Shown here one piece after another: positions 18,702 through 26,966 of a stretch of 55,610 bases of DNA. The DNA comes from Actinobacteria bacterium HGW-Actinobacteria-5. Its GTDB lineage: Bacteria; Actinomycetota; Actinomycetes; Propionibacteriales; Propionibacteriaceae. The position numbers and the translations under genes were made by a program. Position 1 is the stretch's first letter. Each line of letters starts with the position of its first letter. The stretch is taken from the NCBI GenBank assembly GCA_002843035.1, contig PHEV01000023.1:1-55610 (forward strand), read 5' to 3'. The notes under the pieces are model-generated. The model did not search any database and was not told the origin of the DNA. It was given only the letters and a program-made list of their open reading frames with translations.

Positions 18702-19901
18702 ATGAGCCTCACCGCCCGCGGCTGGGCCGTCCTGGGCGGCGGGATCGCGTGGTGCGCGGTCGCGCTGGTGATCGGCCAGCGCGACCTGTGGTGGCCCGGC
18801 CTGTTCCTCGTCCTGTTGCCGGTGGCGAGCCGGCTGCTGCTGGCCCCGGGCTCCGGGCGGGTCAGTGTCGTCCGTCGGCTCGAGCCGACCCGGGTGAGCG
18901 TCGGCGAGAAGGTCCGGGTGCACCTCGAGCTGGATCCGCGCAGCATCAGCCTCGGCGGTGTCGCCAGGGTCCGTGACCGGTTGCCGTCCGCACTGGGCGA
19001 GGCCCGCTGGTTCGGGTTCGCCGCCGGCCTGGGGTTGTGGCGCCAGACGATCAGCTACGAGCTGCGCCCGGCCTGGCGCGGACGACACCGGATCGGGCCG
19101 CTCGACCGGAACATCGCTGACGGCCTCGGCCTGGCCCGGTCGACGTCCACGATCGCCGGCCAGTCCGAGCTGCTCGTCACCCCTGCCGTCGAGCCACTGT
19201 CGAACCTGAGGGACGCCTCGGGCGTCGGACTCGCGACCGACACCACCCTGCTCCGCACCGGCCTCGGCGGCACCGATGACGTGCTGCTCCGCGAGTACCA
19301 CCAGGGCGATGACGTCCGGCGGATCCACTGGCGTTCCACCGCCCACGCCGGACAGCTGATGGTGCGACGCGAGGAGCGCGCCTGGGACCCGAGCGCGACC
19401 ATCGTGATCGACAACCGGGCCCGGGGCTACTCGACCCGTACCCACGACGACCGGCTGGAATGGGCGGTCTCCGCGGCGGCGTCGATCGCGCTCCATCTGC
19501 TCGGCGACGGCTTCGACCTGAGCATCGTGACCGCCGACGCCCACGTGCTCAGCCCGCACCGGGTCGGGAGCGGCCGCGAAGCGATGGTGCTGGACCACCT
19601 GGCCGAGCTGGTCCCGGATCGCGCGCACACACTCCGCGAGGCCCTCGCAGCCTGCAACCGGGGGGCGGACGGCCAGCTGCAGGTCGCCATCCTCAGCCGG
19701 GTCGACCAGACCGACGCCGCCGCGCTGGCCGAGGCCAGCCGCCATGGCCGATCCTGCTGGGCGATCTTGCTGGCCAGCTCGCCGCAACTGGACGCGGCGC
19801 AGGCGGCCACCATCCGGACGGCCGGCTGGCGCTGCGTCGTGGCCGGTCCGGGGACGCCGGTGGCAGCGGCGTGGCGCGAGTTCGGGCAGGAGTCCCGGTG
19901 A
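18702..19901 (+). CDS. DUF58 domain membrane protein
   Basis: A 399-residue protein with two hydrophobic segments at the N-terminus (about 9-26 and 29-49), an immunoglobulin-like middle portion, and the DUF58 signature GDDVRRIHWRSTAHAGQLMVR followed by a vWA-like region starting TIVIDNRARG. DUF58 proteins pair with MoxR ATPases and are often followed by TgpA-type transglutaminases, exactly as here. The start ATG is one base after the moxR stop, and the stop overlaps the next gene by four bases (GTGA), so all three are likely one operon. The biochemical role is not established. Confidence 0.92.
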   Translation: MSLTARGWAVLGGGIAWCAVALVIGQRDLWWPGLFLVLLPVASRLLLAPGSGRVSVVRRLEPTRVSVGEKVRVHLELDPRSISLGGVARVRDRLPSALGEARWFGFAAGLGLWRQTISYELRPAWRGRHRIGPLDRNIADGLGLARSTSTIAGQSELLVTPAVEPLSNLRDASGVGLATDTTLLRTGLGGTDDVLLREYHQGDDVRRIHWRSTAHAGQLMVRREERAWDPSATIVIDNRARGYSTRTHDDRLEWAVSAAASIALHLLGDGFDLSIVTADAHVLSPHRVGSGREAMVLDHLAELVPDRAHTLREALAACNRGADGQLQVAILSRVDQTDAAALAEASRHGRSCWAILLASSPQLDAAQAATIRTAGWRCVVAGPGTPVAAAWREFGQESR

Positions 19902-21994
19902 CCGGGGCGGACCGGCGCAGCCTGGCTGCTGTGGTCGCGTCGCTGCTGGCCGGCGTCCCGCTCGTCCCGCTCACCGAGGATCGGTCGTATCTGCTACTCG
20001 CGCTGATGCTGATGCTCGCCAGCGCTGTGATCGGCGTCGGACTGCGCCGGTTGCGCCTGGCCGAGTCCCTGGTCCGGATCGTGCAGCTGGTTCCGGTGGT
20101 CAGCGTCCCCCTGCTCATCCCGGACGCCTGGCACCCGGTGCTGATGTACGAGCAGACCTACTCCTTCGTTCAGGTGGCGTTCGCCCCGATGCCCTACGAG
20201 GCAGGGTTCGCCGTGTTCTGTGCGCTGATCGTCTGGGTGGTCTACCTGCTCACCGAGAGCCTCTCGATCGGCCTGGAGACGCCGGCCTGGACCTTCCCGG
20301 TTCTCGTGCTGCCCTACGTCGTCCCGTCGCTGGCCATCTACACCGAGACCAGCCCGTTCCTGTTCTTCTTCACCGCCGCCGCGTACGCGCTGGTCCTGGC
20401 CACAGCCACGGCCACCTCGCTCGCCAGGGCGGAAACCGACGAGTCGACGTCGACGGGCTGGCGGCGCGGAGTCGCCGCAACGGCGACGCTGGCGACCATT
20501 CTTGCGCTGAGCGTCGCACTCCTGGTCTCCCTGCCGATCCCGGAGCGCTCGGGGACGGGTTCGGGACCAAGCGGGTCGGGGGCGGTCCAGCTCGGCGACC
20601 CGAGCCTGGACCTGATCCGGAACGTGAACTCGAACAGTGCCCAGGTGCTGCTCACCTACCACACCTCCGACGGGGGCGGGGAGTACCTGCGGCTGGCGGC
20701 GCTGCCGGCGTTCGACGAACGCGGCTTCCACCTCACCGCCACCGACCTGGTGCCGCTGCAGTTCCAGGAGAGCCCGCCCGAGGAGGCCACTCGGAGCATC
20801 AGCACGACGATCACCGTCGGCAACCTCGCCAGCGAGTACCTGCCAATGCCCTGGTTCCCGGTCTCGGCGAATGTGCCGACGACGAGCTGGCGCTACGACC
20901 CGAAGACCCTCGCGGTCGTCGCCGTGGGGGTGGGCCGGACCAGCGCGACCCGGGATCTCTCCTACTCGACGACCTCGCGGTGGCTCACCGACGCCGACGA
21001 ACTGCTGCCCGGGCTCGCGAGCGCCGGAGACCCGCAGGACGGCGGCACCACCCTGGCCGTCCCGCCCGCGCTCTCCCCGCAGATCAGGTCCCTCGCCGAG
21101 GAGATCACGCGTGGCCGGCCGACGGCAGGGACGAAGGCGCAGGCTCTGCTCGAATACCTGCACTCGGACCGGTTCAGCTACAGCACGGCGGTCACCCCCG
21201 GCACCACGCTGAGCACCCTGGACGACTTCCTGCTCGGCTCCCGGATCGGCTACTGCGAGCAATTCGCCGGCTCGATGGCGGTCCTGGCCCGACTGGTAGG
21301 CATTCCGTCCCGGGTCGTGGTGGGCTTCCTGCCCGGCAAACGGGTCGATGGCCAGTGGGAGGTGAGCGCCCGCAACATGCACGCGTGGACCGAGCTCTAC
21401 TTCGAGGGGATCGGCTGGGTCCCGGTGGACGCGACGCCGTCCGGCGCCGTGGACAACCCCAACCCCTCGACGAGCCCCGGCTCCACGCGTTCGGCGACAC
21501 CGAGCAAGGAGCCGACCATCCGGCCATCGTCGGTGACTCCCACCGTGGTACCGGTCCCGCAGGCGGGCGGGGGCGGCCCGGTCGACCCTGCGCCCTGGCT
21601 GGCCGCGGCGGCCACGCTGCTCATTCTGGGCGGTTTCGGGCCGCGCGCCACCCGCGCCGTGCTGCGCCGATTCCGCCTCGCCGGGAACCCCGACCCGCGG
21701 CGAGCGGCCGAACGAGCCTGGACGGAACTGGAGGCCGTCGTGCGGGATCGCGGCAGGGACTGGCCGGAGGGGACGAGCCGGCAGGTGGCGGACGCGCTGG
21801 GTCCCGACCTCGATCCCGCCGGACGCGAGGCGCTGAACGGCCTGGCCCACACGGTGGAGCGTGCGAGGTACGACCGGGAACCTGAGCCGGCGAGCGACCT
21901 CGCCTCGCAGGTGGACCAGGTCACCGAGGCGATCGAACGGCGGTGGGGCAGGCCCGCCCGGACCTGGTGGCCACGTTCGCTGCGATGGTCCTGA
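19898..21994 (+). CDS. TgpA-type transmembrane transglutaminase-like protein
   Basis: A 698-residue protein starting at a GTG that overlaps the DUF58 stop. About six membrane helices (roughly residues 8-210) correspond to the TgpA N-terminal domain. An extracytoplasmic region follows with a transglutaminase-like core whose triad is visible: C453 in RIGYCEQF, H495 in ARNMHAW and D511 in PVDATPS. A Ser/Thr/Pro linker, another membrane helix near 565-585 and a cytoplasmic DUF4129-like tail complete it. With an intact triad it may be active as a protease or transamidase on the outer face. The substrate is unknown. It ends 65 bases from the convergent DUF3040 gene. Confidence 0.92.
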   Translation: MTGADRRSLAAVVASLLAGVPLVPLTEDRSYLLLALMLMLASAVIGVGLRRLRLAESLVRIVQLVPVVSVPLLIPDAWHPVLMYEQTYSFVQVAFAPMPYEAGFAVFCALIVWVVYLLTESLSIGLETPAWTFPVLVLPYVVPSLAIYTETSPFLFFFTAAAYALVLATATATSLARAETDESTSTGWRRGVAATATLATILALSVALLVSLPIPERSGTGSGPSGSGAVQLGDPSLDLIRNVNSNSAQVLLTYHTSDGGGEYLRLAALPAFDERGFHLTATDLVPLQFQESPPEEATRSISTTITVGNLASEYLPMPWFPVSANVPTTSWRYDPKTLAVVAVGVGRTSATRDLSYSTTSRWLTDADELLPGLASAGDPQDGGTTLAVPPALSPQIRSLAEEITRGRPTAGTKAQALLEYLHSDRFSYSTAVTPGTTLSTLDDFLLGSRIGYCEQFAGSMAVLARLVGIPSRVVVGFLPGKRVDGQWEVSARNMHAWTELYFEGIGWVPVDATPSGAVDNPNPSTSPGSTRSATPSKEPTIRPSSVTPTVVPVPQAGGGGPVDPAPWLAAAATLLILGGFGPRATRAVLRRFRLAGNPDPRRAAERAWTELEAVVRDRGRDWPEGTSRQVADALGPDLDPAGREALNGLAHTVERARYDREPEPASDLASQVDQVTEAIERRWGRPARTWWPRSLRWS

Positions 21995-22059
21995 CCAGAA
22001 TCAGCCGCCCGGGGTGCCGGCGGCAGGGAGAGGAATCGGGGAACTGCCGGCCCGGCCGA

Positions 22060-22428
22060 TCAGAAGCTGTCGTCCTGGCCGCGGTGCCAGCGATCCTCGC
22101 TGTGACCCATGGTCTCCGACGGCCCGCCTGAGCGGCCGCCATTGCCGGAGGAGTCTCCCGCGGTTCCCGACTGCTGCCAGGCGATCACGCCCAGCACGGC
22201 GGATGCGAGCATGATCACGAAACCGACCACGCTCAACGCCGGGTGCACCTGCATGCCGCCGACCAGGCAGCCCAGGCCGACGAGGAAGCCGAAGCCCGCG
22301 TACACCGCACGCCGACGCTGCCAGTGGTGAGAGGTTCCGCGCAGGGTGTTGGCGAGCTTTGGATCCTCAGCCGCGAGCGCAGCTTCCATCTGGTCGAGAA
22401 GCCGCTGCTCCTCTTCCGAGAGCGCCAT
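22060..22428 (-). CDS. DUF3040 small membrane protein
   Basis: A 122-residue actinobacterial DUF3040 protein. It begins MALSEEEQRLLDQMEAAL, the family opening, behind a GGGAGGCAG ribosome site, which is why I prefer this ATG to one 12 codons upstream. Two hydrophobic stretches at about residues 43-62 and 67-88 form a helical hairpin, and the C-terminus is glycine- and serine-rich and hydrophilic. The function of the family is unknown. It follows dinB on the same strand after 43 bases and might share its transcript. Confidence 0.9.
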   Translation of the reverse strand: MALSEEEQRLLDQMEAALAAEDPKLANTLRGTSHHWQRRRAVYAGFGFLVGLGCLVGGMQVHPALSVVGFVIMLASAVLGVIAWQQSGTAGDSSGNGGRSGGPSETMGHSEDRWHRGQDDSF

Positions 22429-22471
22429 GGCTGCCTCCCTGCTCGAGCCGTCCGTTGCGGACAAGGCCAGT

Positions 22472-23665
22472 TTAGGCTGGCGCAGGCCTTTTCGGAACTG
22501 GCCGGGTCAGCGCGGCCCTGCGCACGGCCTGCGGCCCGAACCGCCGGATCACGTTGTCGGCGGCCCGTTCGGCATCCCGCCAGCCGTAGTCGGGCTCGTC
22601 GAGCGTCGGTTGCAGGCAGACCAGGGCCCGGTCGACCAATCCCGTCACCCGGACACCCACCCGCCGTACCCGCGCGCTCGGCGTCCGCAGTTGTGCGTAC
22701 AGGCGTCGCGCGGCCGCGTAGAACTCATCGGTGACGTCTGTCGGCGCGGCCAGGGTGAGCGCGCGGGACACGGTGGAGAAGTCCGCGTAGCGCAGGTTGA
22801 GGGTGATCGTGCGGCCCAGCACGCCCGCAGCGCGCATCCGGGAAGCCACCTTGACCACCACCCGCAGCAGTTCGGCCAGCACACCGGCGTCGTCTGCCAG
22901 GTCATGGCCGAACGTCTCCTGGCAGCCCACCCCGCGCTCCCCCGGCTTCGCGACCACCCGGCTGCTGTCCCGACCCCACGCGAGGTCATGCAGGAGGGCG
23001 CCCGCACGCAGCCCGAAATCGCGCTGCAGGGCACTCCTGGGCAGCGCGGCGAGATCGGCCACGGTGCGTACGCCGAGCGGCCGCAACTTCGCCGCCGTGC
23101 TGTCCCCGATCCCGACGAGGTGCTCGACCGGCTGTGGGTGCAGGAACGCCAGGACCTCCTCCGGATGCACCTCGAGCAGCCCATCCGGTTTGGCGGAGTT
23201 GGTCGCCATCTTCGCGACCAGCCGGTTCGGCCCGATCCCCACCGAGCAGGCGATGCCCTGTTCGTCGTGCACGATCGCACGCAGGCGCTCGCCCACCAGC
23301 GCGGGTGGCCCGACCGTGCGCCCGGCACCGGTGAGGTCGAGGTAGGCCTCGTCGATCGACGCGCACTCGACCCGGGCGGTGAACGTCTCCAGGATTGCCA
23401 CGATGCCCGCGCTCACTTCCGAGTACGCGTCGAAGTCGGGCGGAGCGCAGACCGCGTGCGGACACAGCCGCCGGGCCTGCGCGGAGGACATCCCGCCGCG
23501 CACACCGTAGGCGCGAGCCGGGTAGTTCGCCGAGAGCACCACGCCCCGCGAGATCGGCACGTCCCGCCACTCCGGGTGCCGTCGCAACTCGACGGACGCG
23601 TAGAAGGCGTCCATGTCGACACACATCACCACCCGTGGAGCTTCGGGTTCACCGCGCGCGTTCAT
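22472..23665 (-). CDS. dinB: DNA polymerase IV (Y-family translesion polymerase)
   Basis: DinB copies damaged templates with low fidelity. The 397-residue protein starts at an ATG overlapping the upstream HEPN gene (ATGA). Catalytic acidic residues are visible: D17 in CVDMDAFYASVE and D105-E106 in SIDEAYLDL. The steric-gate region FYASVE, the helix-hairpin-helix segment ADLAALPRS and the little-finger domain follow in order. I see no clear QLxLF-type beta-clamp motif near the C-terminus, which ends in a Pro/Arg tail. A LexA-like box lies upstream of the operon, suggesting damage induction. Confidence 0.94.
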   Translation of the reverse strand: MNARGEPEAPRVVMCVDMDAFYASVELRRHPEWRDVPISRGVVLSANYPARAYGVRGGMSSAQARRLCPHAVCAPPDFDAYSEVSAGIVAILETFTARVECASIDEAYLDLTGAGRTVGPPALVGERLRAIVHDEQGIACSVGIGPNRLVAKMATNSAKPDGLLEVHPEEVLAFLHPQPVEHLVGIGDSTAAKLRPLGVRTVADLAALPRSALQRDFGLRAGALLHDLAWGRDSSRVVAKPGERGVGCQETFGHDLADDAGVLAELLRVVVKVASRMRAAGVLGRTITLNLRYADFSTVSRALTLAAPTDVTDEFYAAARRLYAQLRTPSARVRRVGVRVTGLVDRALVCLQPTLDEPDYGWRDAERAADNVIRRFGPQAVRRAALTRPVPKRPAPA

Positions 23666-24051
23666 CCCGCCTCCGACGAGTGCCACAAGCGCCGCCGCGC
23701 GCCGGCCAATCGTCGCGCCACCTCGTCGTGGAACGCCCGCGCATCGCGGACGAGGTCGTCAGCCTCGCGGTGCGAGACGATCGCCGTGACCCCCGCGGCG
23801 ACAGCCTGCCGCTTCGCCTGGGTGGCGGCGAAGAAGCCAGCCCACTCCGCGAACTCCGGCGCCACCTCCCCGACAAGCTGCCAGACGTTCCGCAACCGCC
23901 CCGTCGGCGTGGCATGCGCCCTCGCCTCCAGCACCGCTGCCGCCACCCGCAGCGCCGCCAGGTGGGCGAGCAGGTAGCGCTCCGCCGCTGCGTCGGCGAC
24001 CTCCGCACCGGCCAGGGCTGCCCTCGCCCGGCCGAGCCCGTCGTCGCCCAT
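23662..24051 (-). CDS. SAV_6107-type HEPN domain protein
   Basis: A 129-residue all-helical protein that matches the SAV_6107 HEPN family in its phrases AERYLLAHLAALRVAAAVLEARA, NVWQLVGEVAPEFAEWAGFFA and HREADDLVRDARAF. HEPN domains occur in RNases and nucleotidyltransferase partners; whether this subfamily has activity is not known. An R102-x5-H108 arrangement resembles the HEPN RNase motif but may be coincidental. I start at the ATG at 24051, because the in-frame extension to 24222 looks non-coding and crosses the LexA box. It overlaps dinB by four bases, so both should be made together. Confidence 0.85.
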   Translation of the reverse strand: MGDDGLGRARAALAGAEVADAAAERYLLAHLAALRVAAAVLEARAHATPTGRLRNVWQLVGEVAPEFAEWAGFFAATQAKRQAVAAGVTAIVSHREADDLVRDARAFHDEVARRLAGARRRLWHSSEAG

Positions 24052-24214
24052 CGGTGTACTCCTCTGCTGACTGCTCGGCCCCGGCACGAATGCCCCGCAA
24101 CCTGCCGGGAGCGGGGGTCGAGTCCACTCCCGGCGGGCGCTGGGGACATCGGCACCGGGGCCGTTCCGGACGGGGTTTGGGCCGCCGGCTCGCGAGCTTC
24201 CCCTTCTCGCGTTA

Positions 24215-24230
24215 TCGAACATTCATTCGA
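24215..24230 (-). promoter_or_regulatory. Candidate LexA (SOS) box upstream of the HEPN-dinB operon
   Basis: The 16 bases read TCGAAC ATTC ATTCGA on the plus strand. The actinobacterial LexA consensus is TCGAAC-N4-GTTCGA, so fifteen of sixteen positions fit (ten of the eleven informative half-site bases plus spacing, one G-to-A change). It sits in an unusually AT-rich patch, 164 bases before the HEPN start, in the gap shared with the divergent DUF4126 gene. Y-family polymerase operons are classic SOS targets, which supports the call. Confidence 0.65.
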
Positions 24231-24304
24231 ATACCCACCATCATACGACCCTCCGCCGGCAGTGCGTCAAGAGCCCGGCGAGGATCCGATGCGGACCTCC
24301 CGGC

Positions 24305-24310
24305 TACGAT
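24305..24310 (+). promoter_or_regulatory. -10 element for a leaderless DUF4126 mRNA
   Basis: TACGAT occupies exactly positions -12 to -7 relative to the A of the ATG at 24317, and no ribosome binding site precedes that ATG. In actinobacteria TANNNT at this spacing marks transcripts that begin at the start codon. Confidence 0.5.
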
Positions 24311-24316
24311 TTCGGC

Positions 24317-24898
24317 ATGGACGTGGCGGCGCTGACCTTCGCCGGTGGCTGGGCGAGCGGCATCAACGCGTACGCCACCGTGTTCCTGATCGGCATGATC
24401 GGCCGCTTCGGCCACGTGGCCGGCGTCCCTGAAGGCTTCCAGCGCACCGACGTGCTCGTGATCATGGGCATCCTCGCCCTGGTGGAGTTCTTCGCCGACA
24501 AGATCCCCTACCTCGACTCGGCCTGGGATGCGGTCTCCACCTTCATCCGGCCGGTCGCGGGCGCCCTGATCGGCGCGCTGCTCGCCGGCGCGAGCGGCGA
24601 CCTGCTCCCGATGGCGATGGGGGCACTCGGCGGTGTCACGGCACTGGTCAGCCACGCGGCGAAGTCCGGCATCCGGCTGGCGGTGAACACCTCGCCCGAG
24701 CCGCTCAGCAACATCGGCGCGTCACTGGCGGGCGACGCCGCCCTGATCACCGTGGTCTCCCTGGCCATCACCTACCCGGTGCAGGCCGCGATCCTCGCGG
24801 CCATCCTTCTGATCGGCACGATCGCGCTGGCGATCCTGCTGCTGGCCCAGATCCGCAAGGGCCTGGCGGTCTTCCGCAGCTGGCTGGCCAGCCGTTGA
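24317..24898 (+). CDS. DUF4126 integral membrane protein
   Basis: A 193-residue hydrophobic protein of the DUF4126 family. It begins with the family phrase GGWASGINAYATVFLIGMIGR and includes VEFFADKIPYLDSAWD and the glycine-rich SHAAKSGIRLAVNTSPEP. Five to six membrane segments are expected, including a small-residue helix near residues 75-110 and two C-terminal helices. No function is known. The gene appears leaderless, with TACGAT at -12 to -7. Its stop overlaps the TTG start of the next gene, an FAD oxidoreductase, so a functional link is plausible. Confidence 0.9.
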   Translation: MDVAALTFAGGWASGINAYATVFLIGMIGRFGHVAGVPEGFQRTDVLVIMGILALVEFFADKIPYLDSAWDAVSTFIRPVAGALIGALLAGASGDLLPMAMGALGGVTALVSHAAKSGIRLAVNTSPEPLSNIGASLAGDAALITVVSLAITYPVQAAILAAILLIGTIALAILLLAQIRKGLAVFRSWLASR

Positions 24899-26007
24899 TC
24901 GCGATCGTCGGCAGCGGCCTGGCCGGACTCGCCGCCGCCGCCCGGCTCGCCCGGGCCGGCCACGAGGTCGTTGTCCTCGAGCGTGAGCCGGTGCCGGGGG
25001 CGGGCGTCACGGTCTCCGCGGAGCCCGGCGGCACCGTGATCTGCCTGCCGGCCGCCTGGCGCGACCTGTTCCGCAAGTCCGGCCGTGGCCTGGACGCCGA
25101 ACTCGCCCGCGCGGGCCTCGACCTGGTGCCGGCGCCGCCGCGCGAGTACCACCTCGCCGATGGGACCGTCCTTGCCCTTCCGACCGATCGGGGCGAGCAG
25201 TGGGCGGTTCTGGGCGCCACCTTCGGCGAGGCGACCGCCGCCGCCTGGCGCGACCTCCTCGATCAGCTCGACGACACCTGGCTGGTGCTGCGCCACCTCG
25301 GCCTGGAGGCGGAGTTCACCGGCCGGCTGGACGCCGGCGACCGCGCCGCGCTGCGCCCCCGGCGGAGCCTCGCCGCGGTGGCCGCCCTCGTCCCCGAGCT
25401 CAGCGAGGTCGTCCTGGACATCGCGGCACGCCTGGGCCAGGAGCCGCGCCGGCTCCCCGGCTGGCACGCGGCCCGGCTCGCCGTGGAACGGACCTTCGGA
25501 CGCTGGCAGCTGGTCGGAACCGACGGCGAGGCACGGCCTGCGGACGTCCTGGTGCCGCTGCTGGTCGACCGGCTGGCTGCTCGCGGCGTCCAGGTCCGCA
25601 CGGAAACGGAGGTGCACTCGATCCGGCCGGCCGAGGGCGGAGGCCACGAACTCCGCACCGCCGCGGGAACCGTCCGGGCCGAGGCGGTGATCAGCACGAT
25701 CGACCCGTTCAGCCATGCCGACATGACCCGGGAACGGGTGGACGGCCGGGTCGCGCGCCAACTGCGCCGTGCGCCGGCCGGCGGTCCGCGCTGGCTGTCC
25801 TGGCGCACCCTGTACGACCTGCCGCTGCTGCAGCCCGCGCGGCCGGGAGTGCTCGTGGCATCGGCCTGGTCACCGGGTGGGCCGGACGCCTGGGCGCAGG
25901 TACTCACCGGCGCGCTGGCGGCCTACCGGGTGCACGAGGAGCTGACCGGCGAGGACATGCGTCCGACCAACAAGGAGTACCGGCCCGGGCCGCTGCCGCG
26001 ACGCTGA
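24895..26007 (+). CDS. FAD-dependent oxidoreductase (phytoene desaturase/amine oxidase-like)
   Basis: A 370-residue flavoprotein starting with the rare TTG at 24895, which overlaps the DUF4126 stop (TTGA). The sequence opens at once with the FAD-binding Rossmann motif IAIVGSGLAGLAAAARLARAGHEVVVLERE, so no upstream start is needed. A second conserved element is the segment VRAEAVISTIDPFSHA, typical of phytoene desaturase-like and protoporphyrinogen-oxidase-like enzymes. It is shorter than true carotenoid desaturases (about 500 residues), and no carotenoid genes are near, so the substrate cannot be named. Stop codon to the inverted repeat is nine bases. Confidence 0.88.
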   Translation: MIAIVGSGLAGLAAAARLARAGHEVVVLEREPVPGAGVTVSAEPGGTVICLPAAWRDLFRKSGRGLDAELARAGLDLVPAPPREYHLADGTVLALPTDRGEQWAVLGATFGEATAAAWRDLLDQLDDTWLVLRHLGLEAEFTGRLDAGDRAALRPRRSLAAVAALVPELSEVVLDIAARLGQEPRRLPGWHAARLAVERTFGRWQLVGTDGEARPADVLVPLLVDRLAARGVQVRTETEVHSIRPAEGGGHELRTAAGTVRAEAVISTIDPFSHADMTRERVDGRVARQLRRAPAGGPRWLSWRTLYDLPLLQPARPGVLVASAWSPGGPDAWAQVLTGALAAYRVHEELTGEDMRPTNKEYRPGPLPRR

Positions 26008-26015
26008 ACGCCGTC

Positions 26016-26091
26016 TGGCCGAAAAGGGGACGGTTCTCCTTTTCGGCCACCCCCCTTTGGCCGAAAAGGAGAACCGTCCCCTTTTCGGCCA
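26016..26091. repeat. 34-bp perfect inverted repeat with nested palindromes (REP-like)
   Basis: Arms 26016-26049 and 26058-26091 are perfect reverse complements over 34 bases with an 8-base spacer of Cs ending in TT. Each arm is itself a hairpin: it begins GGCCGAAAAGG and ends CCTTTTCGGCC, around a loop containing GGACGGTTCT. The element can therefore fold as one long stem or as two side-by-side hairpins. It lies between the convergent FAD oxidoreductase and transglutaminase genes, where it could terminate transcription from both sides. The AAAAGGGGACGGTTCTCCTTTT core resembles dispersed REP-type elements; I saw only this copy in the window. Confidence 0.85.
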
Positions 26092-26120
26092 ACCCCCGCT
26101 CGGCCAGGACTCCTGCCCGC

Positions 26121-26966
26121 TCAGGCCAGGACGGTGATCTCCACCTCGACGAACAGTTCGGAGGACTGCGAGCCCGAGTAGACGCCTTTCAGCGGCGTCA
26201 CATCGAAGTAGTCGCGGCCCACGCCGACCTCGACGTGGAAGTCGCCGGGCGCGCTGTCGTTCGTCGGGTCGAGGCCCACCCAGGCACCGTCCCAGTACTG
26301 CAGCCACGCGTGCGACTCCCCTGTCGTCGCCTCCCCGACCTGCGCGGTGGCGTTGGGCATCACGTAGCCGGACACGTAGCGGGCCGGGATGCCGACGCTG
26401 CGCAGCGCGCCGAGGCCCAGGTGCACGAGATCCTGGCAGACGCCGGCCCGCGCCTCCCACACGCTCACGGCACGGGTGTGCACCTCGGTCGAGCCCGGCT
26501 CGTAGGCGACCCGGTCACGGATCCGGCCGATGATTGCGCGCACCGCCTCGGAGGGACGGCTCGCATCCTTCGCGGCCTCCGCGGCAATCCGGCGCAGTTC
26601 CGGAGGCGGCTCGACATGATCCGACCCGGTCAGGAACTCGACCTGCTGGTCGCACAAGAACGGGTCGGCCAGACCCTCCCAGCTGATCCCCGGACCGACG
26701 GCGAGCCGGTCGCCGACGTCGACGGTGGACGTGGCGACCACGTCCATCTCGCTGTGCGGCTCGGCGATCTCGAAGGCGGTCACCGGAGTGCCCCAGTAGT
26801 CGACGAACGAGTGCGACCAGGCCATCGGAGTGATGTCGATCCGGGTGGCGAGGACGAACTGCTCGCGCGTGGCCCGCGGCGTCATCCGCGCCTCATTGTG
26901 GGACGCACTGACCCGGCCCGTGTACTTGTAGCCGGTGTGGTGGACGACGCGTAGCTGCCGGCCCAT
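26121..26966 (-). CDS. Transglutaminase-like cysteine peptidase (COG1305 type)
   Basis: A 281-residue cytoplasmic protein. The N-terminal beta domain opens with LRVVHHTGYKYTGRVSASHNEARM, typical of transglutaminase-like predicted proteases. The core triad is intact: C177 in AGVCQDLVHL, H219 in GESHAWLQYW and D233 in GLDPTND. It is the last gene of a three-gene operon with alpha-E and circularly permuted ATP-grasp proteins; its ATG shares one base with the alpha-E stop. In this known neighbourhood it is predicted to cleave or transfer a peptide built by the ATP-grasp partner. No substrate has been established. Confidence 0.93.
   Translation of the reverse strand: MGRQLRVVHHTGYKYTGRVSASHNEARMTPRATREQFVLATRIDITPMAWSHSFVDYWGTPVTAFEIAEPHSEMDVVATSTVDVGDRLAVGPGISWEGLADPFLCDQQVEFLTGSDHVEPPPELRRIAAEAAKDASRPSEAVRAIIGRIRDRVAYEPGSTEVHTRAVSVWEARAGVCQDLVHLGLGALRSVGIPARYVSGYVMPNATAQVGEATTGESHAWLQYWDGAWVGLDPTNDSAPGDFHVEVGVGRDYFDVTPLKGVYSGSQSSELFVEVEITVLA

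Noticed and set aside
24052-24222. Start of the HEPN gene at the ATG at 24222
   Set aside because: The 57 extra residues are Pro/Arg/Gly-rich and non-domain-like, and the start lies within the LexA box. The ATG at 24051 fits the family length.
25904-26092. Small frames across the inverted repeat with repeated WPKRGRFSFSA-like or AEKGTVLLFGQ-like peptides
   Set aside because: These peptides come from translating the inverted repeat in both directions; there is no ribosome site or other coding evidence.
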